A DNA stretch of 64,000 nt from Symbiodinium natans (Eukaryota; Sar; Dinophyceae; Suessiales; Symbiodiniaceae), in the NCBI GenBank assembly GCA_905221605.1, contig CAJNDS010002002.1, forward strand, positions 126,001 through 190,000, written 5' to 3'. This document shows, piece by piece, positions 1 to 9,272 of the stretch. The notes under the pieces are model-generated. The model made no database searches. It had not been told where the DNA came from and saw only the letters and a program-made list of their open reading frames with translations. Position 1 is the first letter of the stretch. Each line of letters opens with the position of its first letter. The translations under genes and the position numbers were made by a program.

Positions 1-222
1 AGACCTGCCGGACCGTGAGGCCAGGCGCCCATGTACGATTGTAGCATTTGAACACTGTGAAGCGCAAGTCTTCTGATAGGCGTTCGACAACTGGGGGCAC
101 CCGGGTATTTCCTCTCACCAAGTGGCCATGCCGCAGATGGCGCTGGAAGACTTCCACGTCCTGACGTCCGCCATAGATCAGCACTCTTGCGGCCGCGGGG
201 GTAGAGGGCAGGGTAGACGGAT

Positions 223-275
223 GCCCAAACCAATAACGTACGTTGGCAGGAAGATGTGAAGGCTCACATCACTTT
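223..275 (+). repeat. Dispersed hairpin repeat, copy 1
   Basis: It starts CCCAAAC and runs to the hairpin GATGTGA-AGGC-TCACATC (253-270). The surrounding bases (ACGTTGG, AGGAAGATG, CTCACATCAC) recur in the copies at 1320 and 1823. Confidence 0.55.
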
Positions 276-895
276 GGGCTGCCTGCAGAAGCGCAGTGAT
301 CTCCATGGTGTAGACTGCTTTTGTCCAGTCTAAGCCGTCCAGGCAGGTGGGGAACCAGCCAAGCCCGCTACGGGGCAAGCGCAAGCAAGAATGGTCCGCT
401 TGAAAGCAAGATTGCTCCAGAGATGTTTAATTGCTCCTTGCCAGAGTAGCGGCTTTTTTTTTTGGACTGGCGCCTCTTTACTACATCAGTAGCACAGTAG
501 GCCGGTCTTGTTGGGCTCGACGAAAAGGGTGAAACAGAGTCAGCGCACACAACCCGCCAGACACAACACGAAACCACCAAAGAACAGACACCGAAGAAAC
601 AAAGCGAGCAATCGCGCTAAACTACTAGATACCCCACGGACTCAGTACTCGAGGTCGTCAATGAAGTCCCGGTGCACAAGGAAGCACAGAGCTTGTGGGG
701 GATTCGCAAAATGCGACATTGCCAGATTCACAAAATCACCATCATGTAGCCACTGGTGCGACAGCGGTTAGTCAACCCGAGGTCATCAGACGAGGTTCGG
801 ATCGCTTAATCGTTGTCAAGGAAAGACAACCAACACTCAATGGCGAAAGGATGTTGCAAGTCAGACTCCCAAGGGGGGATGAAAGATGTGCATAT

Positions 896-1008
896 GCCCC
901 ATGGTGGTCAGCCAGTGGGGACTTAACAGCAAGAACAATCCAGGCAAGACCGGCCCAGGGCACTCCATGGTGGTCAGCCAGTGGAGTAGCTCCGAGCACA
1001 GGGTTCAC
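896..1008 (+). repeat. Dispersed ~110-bp duplication, copy 1
   Basis: The block holds CCATGGTGGTCAGCCAGTGG twice (at about 899 and 966), separated by a sequence containing GGGACTTAAC and AGCAAGAACAA. The same arrangement recurs at 1518-1628 with a few substitutions and small indels. Confidence 0.6.
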
Positions 1009-1014
1009 CAGTCA

Positions 1015-1174
1015 ACCTGGCGCACAAGTGCCCACCCTCAAAGGTGCCCGCGCACGGCCAGAGGGGGGGGCGAGAGTAGCAGCAGCTACCGGTTACCTGG
1101 CGCACAAGGGCCCACCCTCAGAGGTGCCCGCGCACGGTCAGAGGGGGGGCGAGAGTAGCAGCAGCTACCGATTC
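1015..1174 (+). repeat. Tandem repeat, 80-bp period, two copies
   Basis: Two head-to-tail copies begin with ACCTGGCGCACAAG at 1015 and 1095. Both contain GGTGCCCGCGCACGG, a run of seven or eight G, and GAGAGTAGCAGCAGCTACCG. They differ by a handful of bases. Confidence 0.7.
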
Positions 1175-1319
1175 CACGGGGAGAGTCCACGGCGAGTTAC
1201 CAAACCCTTAACGCCACGGGGTTTTAGTGACACCGAGGGACCTCCCAGTCCAAGCATCTCACACAAGGCTACGCCACTTTGGCACTGGCCTGCGCATCGG
1301 CACGCATCAGGTCCCTTCA

Positions 1320-1369
1320 CCCAAACCCGCGAGGTACGTCGGTAAGGAGATGGGAGGGCTCACATCACC
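1320..1369 (+). repeat. Dispersed hairpin repeat, copy 2
   Basis: Same layout as the copy at 223-275: CCAAAC, then CGTCGGTAAGGAGATG, then GGGCTCACATCACC. The stem is imperfect (GATGGGAG against CTCACATC). A decayed fourth copy may lie near 730-770, where TCACCATCATG and AGCCAC recur. Confidence 0.5.
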
Positions 1370-1517
1370 ATCATGCAGCCACCAACGCGAATACATTCAG
1401 CACCAGCCAAGGCCGTTCACGAGAAGGTTCACAGTTTCGCCATCACAGGTGGAGCAAAGGCGTGCCTCAGCACGGAACGTTGTAGGTGTCAACCTTCGTG
1501 TTCCGAAGTATAAAGCT

Positions 1518-1628
1518 GCCCCATGGTGGTCAGCCAGTGGGGACTTAACGGCAAGAACAAAGGGGTAGGACCAGCCCAGAGTACTCCATGGTGGTCAGCC
1601 AGTGGAGCCTCTCCGAGCATAAAGCGCA
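1518..1628 (+). repeat. Dispersed ~110-bp duplication, copy 2
   Basis: Second copy of the block at 896-1008. It again carries two copies of CCATGGTGGTCAGCCAGTGG, about 67 bp apart, and ends in a GGAG-CCT-CTCC microhairpin where copy 1 has GGAG-TA-GCTCC. Confidence 0.6.
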
Positions 1629-1822
1629 ACGTTCTTTTGACTCACAAGAGCTCGTCCGCCGGCCAAAGCAGGCTTGACTGCTTCGTTCCACTCAGAGCCA
1701 TCAGGTAAACCAAAGCAGGCGGAGACCCCACCTGCCCCGCAGGAAGCGGGAGAATCCCCCAGTCGAGACTTCGCACTCAAGGCCAAGCAACTATCTTCTT
1801 GGCCGGTGAATCAGCCCGTCCA

Positions 1823-1873
1823 TGCCCAAACTGACAGACGTCGGTGAGGAGATGTGAGGGCTCACATCACGCT
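1823..1873 (+). repeat. Dispersed hairpin repeat, copy 3
   Basis: Contains a perfect palindromic hairpin, GATGTGAG-GG-CTCACATC, at 1851-1868. It lies just upstream of the copia-0 LTR, which starts at 1891. Confidence 0.55.
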
Positions 1874-2029
1874 TGGCCACCTACCGATGGAGTTGATATA
1901 TGTGACCCTCCTAGTTTCCCAGTTGACACGTGATGTGCACTTGAGTTGTCTGCTATGAGTGTGAAGCATAGGCACGAGGACATGTCAGGCAGTGCAGATT
2001 TCTTTTGGCTTGGTGAGACCTTGTTTTGA

Positions 2030-2100
2030 GTGGGAAGAACCGTTTTCTGTTCGTTTTCTCGAAACTCGTTTGTCGGAACTCGTTTTCTGTTTGTGACCTG
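2030..2100 (+). promoter_or_regulatory. T-rich repeated motif in LTR, possible promoter
   Basis: CGTTTTC or CGTTTG-type motifs occur five times within about 60 bp. Dinoflagellates are reported to use a TTTT box rather than TATA. The position inside the LTR fits a promoter, but this is inference only. Confidence 0.3.
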
Positions 2101-2156
2101 GTATTTGGTGACCAGAAGTGACTCAAGCCAGTTTAGGTCTGCACAGAGCTCAGCAG

Positions 2157-2173
2157 AGCACCTAAGAGGTGCT
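2157..2173 (+). other. Conserved LTR hairpin
   Basis: AGCACCT-AAG-AGGTGCT is a perfect 7-bp stem with a 3-nt loop. It is present in the LTRs of copia-0, copia-1 (inverted), copia-B (3' LTR) and copia-C. It is disturbed in the copia-B 5' LTR by an ACT-for-CCT change. It may lie in the R region. Confidence 0.45.
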
Positions 2174-2426
2174 AGGAACCTACCCACAGTGTTTAGGAGT
2201 AGAAGTTCCATGGCTGAGTGTTTTCACCTGAAGTACCTTTGTTTTCCCATGTCTGGCAGACAGTGTTTGAAGCTGGAGAGCCGTGCTCGCATTGGCTCAA
2301 GACGAGCGGAGCTCGAGAAGCTGTGAACAGCGCAGTGAAAAGAGTCCGCACTTCGTGCTGTGAGGGTTAAGTGTAGTCTTGACCTGAGGTCCCTTAGGCC
2401 CCGTAGCTGTGCCACGAGTTTCAACG

Positions 2427-2438
2427 CGGTAGCGGAGC
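2427..2438 (+). other. Primer-binding site of copia-0
   Basis: CGGTAGCGGAGC immediately follows the LTR. The other copies read TGGTAGCGGAGC, which resembles the sequence complementary to the 3' end of initiator methionine tRNA used by many LTR elements. The first base here is C instead of T. Confidence 0.65.
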
Positions 2439-2451
2439 CTCGTGCTCCAGC

Positions 2452-4322
2452 ATGGACACTGGTGAAGAACGTGTGCCTGGACGAGACCGTTCTCCGAGAG
2501 GCCGCAGTGCAAGCAGCCTGAGTTCCACAGGGCTTTCTGGTGCAAGGTCACCAAGTGCCCGTGGGAGAAGAGAACGTGGAAGGTCTTTGCCAGCGCGACC
2601 AGCTTCAGTTCCACGCGGAGTAGACCCAAGGCAGTGGACAGCTACGACTGGAGCAGGCCATCAGCCACCAGTCGGGGCTGTGCCTTCGTTTGGACCTCAG
2701 TTCTACCAGATGGGAACACCCCCTCAGACGGCACCACAAGAACCCCTTCAAGTTCCGAATATGCAGTTGCCCGTTGCACCTGGAGTAGCTCAACAGATGG
2801 AGTTCACGAGAGCAATGCTGCAAGCGCAGGACGAGCAGATCCGACAGCAGGCAGCTCAACTTCAACAGATGAGTGCCATGCTTACGCAAGCATTGCAGCT
2901 TGCAAGTGCGAATGCTGCCAATGCGCATATTGCAGCAGCTGCAGCTTCATCGTCGACGAGTCCTACACCTGGAGGAGACCCCTCAGCAGCACCTGCGAAT
3001 GCATCGACTCCTGTGGACATGGAAGTAGACTCTGGTGTACGAAACAAGAGAGCAGAGGGTTACATTCCACAGTTGCCTCAGCTGAACTATGCGTCCATGA
3101 CGAGCAGACATGCTGAAATCCGAGTTTGGACAGCCTACAGAGACGAACTTACGAGTTGGCTTTGTTTGCTCGACGACCGCTACGCTACGGAATTGCAAGA
3201 AGCGATCAGTAGCAATGTGGAAGTCTTGCAAGTGAGGCTTGAAGCCGGGAAAGCAGCCCGGTCAACCAAACTTTGGTTTTTGCTTCGTCAGTCCATGAGC
3301 AAGTTCCAACGTGGGCAAGATTTGGTGCATCTCATCGAGGTGAAACAAATGGGAGCAAGTGCCGGATACGAACTCTGGCGCTCGTTGAACAACGAATTGT
3401 CAGTTCGCTCCAGAGTGGAGGGACAGGCCCTCCGCGAACAGGCGTTAGGCCTGGTGCCACCAAAGCATCTCAAGCGACCACTTGATGTCGCCAGGTGGTA
3501 CACCACCGAGCTTCTCAAGTTCGAGGCGCAGGTGAAGCATCGCTTCCCGGAGTTGCTCATCGGAGAACAAGAGGGAGTCCTGTGCCTGATGAAGCACTTG
3601 GATTCTGAGACCAAGAGATATCTGCTCCTCCATCACTCAACAAAGAGCATGGGTGAGCTGATGACTGGTTTGCAGTTTTACGACGAGCAGCTTCGTGTGA
3701 TGGACTTCCAGAGAGAAGGAGCATCCGGGTATGCAAATGCCTTCAAGGGTGGCAGAGGCGGAAAGGGCGACAGAGACAAGAGCAACAAAGGCCCCAAGGG
3801 CAACAAAGGCAACAAAGGCGAGAAAGGAGAAAAGGGACAGAAGGGTGGCAAAGCGAAAGGAAAGGACAAGAAAGGTGACCAAGGCGGAAAAGGAGACAGA
3901 GCTCGGAGCAAGAGCAGAGAAGCGAAGAAGACAGATGTCTGCCGGAACTGCGGGAAGACTGGACACTGGGCACGCGACTGCTGGGCACCTCCGAAGGACA
4001 AAGCCGCAGCGGCGACGAGCCAGGCCGTTACGACGCAGCCAGAGGCACCATCATCTTCATCGTCTACTTCGGCGAAAGCAGCAGCGCAGCCCACAACCAA
4101 GGGTAGTGGAAAAGCACAGTCATCAATCAAGACGTTTCTGGAGGGATATCACTTTGGTATGATGCTCACGAACCAAGTGGTTAGTTTTCCTTCAGATGAT
4201 CGCATTTACTGGCTGATTGACTCTGGTAGTTCATTCCACATCATCACGAGAGAGACGCTTGAGAGCGACCACGTGAAAATCCTGAGTTGGTTGGAAGGAC
4301 GCCCGAAGTCATATGCGGAGAC
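2452..4322 (+). CDS. Copia-0 Gag and N-terminal protease, truncated by copia-1 insertion
   Basis: The frame opens at an ATG 13 bases after the primer-binding site and stays open through Gag into protease. Seen in order: an RS/R-rich N terminus, a Q-rich stretch, the Gag core, a long G/K-rich basic tract, a CCHC zinc knuckle (CRNCGKTGHWARDC, residues about 497-510), a low-complexity A/S linker, and the aspartic protease motif IDSGSS with its catalytic Asp near residue 590. Translation would run on out of the element into LTR sequence and stop at 4452, because copia-1 entered after codon SYAE. Gag packages element RNA; the protease matures the polyprotein. This Gag is intact and near-identical to those of copia-1 and copia-C. 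Confidence 0.88.
4318..4322 (+). repeat. Target-site duplication GAGAC, left copy
   Basis: GAGAC at 4318-4322 is repeated at 23073-23077, immediately flanking the copia-1 LTR ends. Five bases is the usual duplication length for copia integrases. Removing copia-1 plus one copy restores the copia-0 frame seen in the other elements. Confidence 0.9.
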
Positions 4323-4855
4323 CGTTGAAACTCGTGGCACAGCTACGGGGCCTAAGGGACCTCAGGTCAAGACTACACTCAACCCTCACAGCACGAAGTG
4401 CGGACTCTTTTCACTGCGCTGTTCACAGCTTCTCGAGCTCCGCTCGTCTTGAGCCAATGCGAGCACGGCTCTCCAGCTTCAAACACTGTCTGCCAGACAT
4501 GGGAAAACAAAGGTACTTCAGGTGAAAACACTCAGCCATGGAACTTCTACTCCTAAACACTGTGGGTAGGTTCCTAGCACCTCTTAGGTGCTCTGCTGAG
4601 CTCTGTGCAGACCTAAACTGGCTTGAGTCACTTCTGGTCACCAAATACCAGGTCACAAACAGGAAACGAGTTCCGACAAACGAGTTTCGAGAAAACGAAC
4701 AGAAAACGGTTCTTCCCATTCAAAACAAGGTCTCACCAAGCCAAAAGAAATCTGCACTGCCTGACATGTCCTCGTGCCTATGCTTCACACTCATAGCAGA
4801 CAACTCAAGTGCACATCACGTGTCAACTGGGAAACTAGGAGGGTCACATATATCA
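4323..4855 (-). repeat. Distal part of copia-1 3' LTR
   Basis: LTR sequence from TGATATATGTGACC to the TTTCAACG end, read on the minus strand. The first 17 bases of this LTR lie on the other side of the LINE at 13641-13657. The 14 bases at 4842-4855 are the duplicated LINE target. Confidence 0.9.
4842..4855 (-). repeat. LINE target-site duplication, 3' copy (copia-1)
   Basis: TGATATATGTGACC on the minus strand follows the LINE 3' end directly. Its partner is at 13641-13654. The same duplication flanks the other three LINE-type insertions in the window. Confidence 0.9.
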
Positions 4856-5332
4856 CTCGAGAGCGGGCAACGTCGCTAGCCAATTAGGCTCTTCGGGACC
4901 AAAGCCCCGGAAGTTAAGGTGAAACAGTGAGAACAACTACTCTCGGGAATGCCTTGGCCTGCTAAACACGGCCGTGCTTGTGAAGGCATCCGAGATGTTA
5001 CGGAAAGAGCTACGGGCAGGGAGAACCTCACCATCCCTCAGAGTCTTTACAGACTTGACAAGATTCTCGCCGCAGCACAGGGAGAAACTCACCTTCTGGC
5101 TCATCGCAGATCACTGAAACAGGGCCCTCCCGAGTCGATAATGCCCTGTTCGCTGAGATGGCTCCAGAAGGGCTGACACTCCATTAACAGTGTTTCCGCG
5201 CACCACCTTGGGTACACGCCAACGTGTCTGAGCTTGTCGCGCAGCCAGCCTTGGCGTGAAGGGCTGAAATCCGCCACAAGCGACCAAAAGCCTGTCCAGC
5301 TGTGTTTGGCTTCCTTTCCCTCCCATGTCCAT
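4856..5332 (-). other. LINE 3' UTR
   Basis: No good ORF beyond the end of the kinase-like frame, whose true stop is displaced by a 2-nt deletion. It carries two of the recurring GAG-NNN-CTC hairpins (5079-5094 and about 5019-5033). The last about 60 bases (GAAGAGCCTAA, TGGCTAGCGAC, GCCCGCT, TCGAG) are shared with the two non-autonomous units that end at 35959 and 38356. That suggests this tail is what the LINE reverse transcriptase recognises. Confidence 0.7.
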
Positions 5333-6550
5333 TCATTCGTCGAAGAAAATGAGCCTCGGATGGGGGGAATTCGCCGTGGTACGACTCACAGCTACATTTA
5401 GTGGTCCCAAATCGCGGAGGGTCCACCCTGCAGCTCGAAGATAGGCCAAAATGATGGCCATGTAGCACAAGAACTGGAAGCAACTCTGGCTTCCAGCGCC
5501 GAAACGGGTGAGAACCTCAACCCCTGGAACACACCGCTCCTGCAGCGACATGTAAAATGGAAACACCTGCTCTCCGCCCTTCCACAGCAGGCGGATTCGC
5601 ACAAGCCCATACCAGTAGACCTTCGCCGTTAACCGGGGAAAGATATTACTGATGCGCTCCTCTTCGGCTTGGCTTTCATCCGAAAATTTCCACACCAGGG
5701 GAGCCGATTCGGCTACATAGGCTACTCGCGTACGGCCGAACATGAGCATAGTCAGATCCATGGTGTCCCGGACATGGAGGCTGTGGGTGATGTCATGGAT
5801 CATGACTAGGTTGACAGGAAGATAGTGCAGAGGTTCCTTTGGCTTGCCGCGGTGTGCCTTCCACTGGCCTTGAAAGTGGAACGCGACTTCCTGTGGGTCT
5901 GCCCTCCGACGCTCGTCTACTGCCACTGCGTCGTTTCTTCCAGAACTGGCCGCTCTATCTGTCTGAGGGTTTGCTTCACGGAGGACTATTGATCCTTCAT
6001 TGGATGCTTTGTTGTCCAGGGGCCACCCTGAGCTCTCGGGAGAGCTTGCGGGGTCATGAAGAGAGGTGAGATCCTCAACCTCCGCGTGGGCATCAGGGCG
6101 CCCAGGGTTCGATGAGGAGGAGATTGGCAGAGGAGCCGCGTTTCGGGAGAGAACCTCTTCCCTTCTGTGCCCGCTTGAATCTGAGGAGCTTCTTAACTTG
6201 ACCCTTCGTTCCCAGGGGGAAAGCTGATCGGAGCGCCACTCCTGGGTTGCATCCGAAGGAGCTTCGGCCACGTCTTCCGCCTGGGCTCGCCTGCTTGGCG
6301 GAGGAGCAGGTGGTGTAGGGCGTGGTGTTGAGTTCGCCCGGAAACGCGCATCGCTTTCCGCTAAGGAAAGATGCCTAGCATGGCTCCTTGCTTTACTCCT
6401 GGAAATCGAACCAGGGCTTTTTGTAGGGAGATCTCGCGCGCTTCTTTCCATGTTCACCCTTGCTGCATCCAGCTCTTCTTGTGGCAATCTTGATTGCTTG
6501 CCTTTGAGGCCTTTGGATTTGCCGTGTCCTTTATTCCATCCTTTTCCCAT
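5333..6550 (-). pseudogene. LINE ORF with protein-kinase-like motifs, C terminus frameshifted
   Basis: The ATG at 6550 follows the preceding ORF's stop by one codon (TGA GCT ATGG). The N-terminal half is basic and low in complexity. From about residue 230 the sequence becomes globular and shows kinase-like landmarks: LVWKFS (candidate beta-3 lysine), acidic residues in ESQAEEER (candidate helix C), LRDLGPLN in place of HRDLKPEN, and LIFFD in place of the DFG strand. The frame ends 405 residues in, because two bases (AC) present in the copy at 48947-50401 are missing near 5337. The intact relative is 484 residues. An accessory kinase is inference; a decayed or divergent fold is possible. Confidence 0.55.
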
Positions 6551-6553
6551 AGC

Positions 6554-7093
6554 TCACTTCCTAAAAGAGAGAGCGGTTTGTGTCAGGCCATCCTTTTTTG
6601 CTTTGGCTTTAATTTTGGCTTTAGACTTGGGAAAAGCGGGTGTGGTCTGGGGAGGCAAAGGAGGAATCTGAGGGAGAGACTCTCCTGTGCTACTGCTTGC
6701 CACTGCTTCACATGCACTGGTGTTTGAAGGCACAACGGCTGCGGGATGGGGCGAGCAACTCTGCCTCAAGCCGAAGAAGGCTTTCACGCCAGCCTTGGGG
6801 TCTAGGCTTCTTTTTTGGGCTTCTTGGAATTTGCTGTTAGGCTTCTTGCAGACCTGACTGCACCTGCCTTGACATCCCGGTTTGGCCTTCAGGATTCTGA
6901 CAGCTTGGAAAACTCCACACTTTTTGCATACCACTGACTCTCCAAGGTTGATCATGTGGTGAGACACGTGAAAGCCCCACGGAGTCGAGGTGGGCACAGG
7001 CAGACTCTGGCACGGGAACTGAAGAACGTGCACAACCACCTCATGCGGATCGACCTGTGCACGTAAAGCCCGCACCCTTCGCACTTGATGCAC
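6554..7093 (-). CDS. LINE small Cys-rich ORF, in a shifted frame after RNase H
   Basis: This 179-residue frame overlaps the end of the RNase H frame and looks like its true continuation. The upstream frame reads CIKCEGCGLYVH, and this frame carries on with QVDPHEVVVHV and then VVCKKCG and CQGRCSQVCKK. The shift near 7055 would be cured by one extra base, and the same shift exists in the copy at 48416-48943, so it predates both insertions. The Cys pairs suggest a zinc-binding tail, as found after RT in several LINEs. The remainder is basic and low in complexity. The ORF stops with TGA, and the next ORF starts four bases later in the same frame. Confidence 0.55.
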   Translation of the reverse strand: MHQVRRVRALRAQVDPHEVVVHVLQFPCQSLPVPTSTPWGFHVSHHMINLGESVVCKKCGVFQAVRILKAKPGCQGRCSQVCKKPNSKFQEAQKRSLDPKAGVKAFFGLRQSCSPHPAAVVPSNTSACEAVASSSTGESLPQIPPLPPQTTPAFPKSKAKIKAKAKKDGLTQTALSFRK

Positions 7094-9271
7094 AGGTTGT
7101 TGGTGCTTTCTCCGCTAGAGATTTTCCAATTGTGCATGGTCTGAGGATTGGCCTCCTTGACTGCATGCAAAAGAAGCTGTTTTTTGTTGGGTCCTTTTTT
7201 GGAGGGAAGCGCGGCCTTGGCCTTAGCCTTCCTCTCAAATTTGACCTCATTTGCTGAGGGCAGCGGGCAGTTTGCGAGGAGGAACTCAGCTCGCTTTCCT
7301 AAGAAAGTGGAGATCTCTCGTGCAGTGCTGTCAATTCGCCTGACGTTTGCCACATGCACTTGTGACAAAATCTCATTGGCCTTTTGACCGCACAGCCAGT
7401 CTGCATGTCTGTTGGCTTCCCAGGCCCATGAGGAGCCGGTGCCATGCCTGGCTGCGTGCTCCTCTTTGGTTAAGTGCCCTTTTGTCCAGACCGGTTTCAA
7501 TCTATTTCGGTCATCCTGACCTGCGGTCCAAATACTTGGCCAAAGGAAATGGGCGTTGGGGTTTTTAAGTCTGGTGAGCGCAATTTTGCTATCGCAGGCA
7601 ACAAAATTGTTTTGGTTGGACAAGCCCAAAAGGAAATCTAGTGCCTTTGACTCAGCGTCATTTACCGTGAAACCTACCTGAAGGACCCCCACCGCATACC
7701 CTACAATCTTGTAGGCCGGATCCGGCTCCGGGCCTTGCCAGCAGCATGCCGGCAGATGGCCATCCTTGTGCTGTATGGCAACTAAGCTCCAGGTTGCCAT
7801 TCTGAGCCTGGGATCGGAGGCTTGTGGTCCTCCTGATCCGTCCGTACCAAACCAGACTGATTGGCAGCTCTGTGCCGCTTCTTCGAGGTTTCCTTCAACC
7901 CGGGTTTCGAGGAGAGAGGGAGGGTGGTCAGGGTGCTTGGTAAGCGGGGCTGGGACTAGCCCTCTCAACCAGAAGCATTCTGGTGCATCCACCCTACTCC
8001 TCCACTCAGGGTCGGGGCCAATATCGTGCGCTGCCCACGCAGGGCAAGTGTGGAGCGCATGCACAAACGAGTTGGCCCCACCACACCTCGTGCACACCGC
8101 GTGCCCGCCATGTCCATTAAAGGCTACAGCGCCTTGCCAGACCATGCGTAGCCCTGTTACCTTTAGAGTGTTCCCTTTGGCTTTTTTCAGCAGGCTCCTG
8201 TGGGTCGTCCAGTCTAAACCTTGCTCGGCTCCTCCGCCGCCGTGCTGGCTTGCAATTCGCCCCCAACGATCGCGCAGCATGGCTCCTCGCAGCTGCTCCT
8301 TCACCTGCTGTGCTGTTCTGGCGTTTCCCCACTCGAGTCTAATGGTGAGGTCTGACCTCGACCATACTTCCATGGCGGGAGCTTCAAAACCCATGTCGCG
8401 AAGATAGCACACCATAGCCATCGGGCCAGCTGCTAGTCTCCAGGGGTGAGCCGCTCGCGCAAGTCTTTTCCACGGAACCCCCCATGCTTGTTGAATGCGT
8501 GGCGCACACGGGCCATTGATGGCTACGCATCGGCTTAGGCTGTCCCAATGTTCCAGAACGATGCGGATAACCGGGTCTTGAACATTAAACTCGCCCATAT
8601 CAAAGACCACGTCCGCTGAACCAAGCGCCAGTCTGGTGGAGTGGGACACCGCCATTCCCCTCACCACCTTCATTCTCTTTGGAGACAGCCCTTGGGCCTG
8701 ATGCCCCCAGGTGCCCGCCGTAAAGGCGCTGGTTTTAAAAGCGCGAATCGCATGCTTTTTCTGGCCTCGCCCTAACCGATGAAGTTTGGCGCTCCTCTTG
8801 ACCGCTTTCTGAATGCGGCTGTTTGAGGTCTTTACCCGCCTCCTTCTGCCTCCAGACGAATCCGCCCCCAAGTCTTTGACGAGACTTTGCACCTGCGGCT
8901 CTTTGACCTTTCTCCTGATACGGAGCTCTTTTTCCGCAGACCCATCCGAGCATACAAAGGCTGACTTCCGGATACTAAGTTGCAGCCTGGCTGCTCCTAG
9001 CTCCAACTGAAGCATGCGGAACACTGCAAGTGCCTGCCTTGCTGCTGCCTGCGGTTCGCGGTGCTCGACATCGACTGAGATGTCGTCCAGCCATACATCC
9101 ATGGACTGGATCTGGTTCGACTGGTAAACCTTCTGGCAAGTGGGAAACAACGCCAACTTTGCCAAGGCAGGGGCAATGGGGCAGCCTGCCATTATGCCCC
9201 TGCTGGCCCATATGGGGTGAGAAACTCGACCCTCGGAGGAGATCAGTCTTTCGCCTCGATATATCTGGAGC
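6952..9271 (-). pseudogene. LINE RT C-terminal half and RNase H
   Basis: The frame continues RT after a 1-nt shift. It starts near PQVVLNIALQIYRGE and includes AGCPIAPALAKLAL and VWLDD, the catalytic Asp pair (normally YADD or FADD), about 40 residues in from the first ATG-like residue at 9192. A basic and globular connection follows, with zinc-like CTRCGG, then RNase H around 7850-7380. RNase H landmarks are FGTDGSG, DAESKAL, VACDSKIAL and WTKGH, with ADWLCG after them; the four acidic positions are present. RNase H removes the RNA template strand. The shift from the upstream frame occurs at a T3C4 run and is most simply a 1-nt loss, so RT is inactive in this copy. Confidence 0.75.
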
Positions 9272-9272
9272 G

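Larger units (their letters stand above)
1..1890. other. Non-coding flank with short repeats
   Basis: No ORF here looks like a real protein: the longest open frame (695-1345) runs through tandem and dispersed repeats and has no recognisable motif. The region holds three copies of a hairpin repeat (223-275, 1320-1369, 1823-1873), a duplicated block (896-1008 and 1518-1628) and an 80-bp tandem repeat (1015-1174). It ends where the copia-0 LTR begins. It may be host intergenic DNA or the remains of an older element; I cannot tell which. Confidence 0.6.
1891..2426 (+). repeat. 5' LTR of copia-0 (536 bp)
   Basis: The LTR begins AGTTGATATATG and ends GAGTTTCAACG, directly followed by the primer-binding site. 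Its length matches the rejoined 3' LTRs of copia-B and copia-C (536 bp each). It has no LINE inserted, unlike the three 3' LTRs in the window. It is the cleanest LTR here and serves as the reference for positions. Confidence 0.9.

Noticed and set aside
695-1345. A 216-codon protein in the left flank
   Set aside because: It runs across the 80-bp tandem repeat and the dispersed duplication, with no motif and a repetitive composition.
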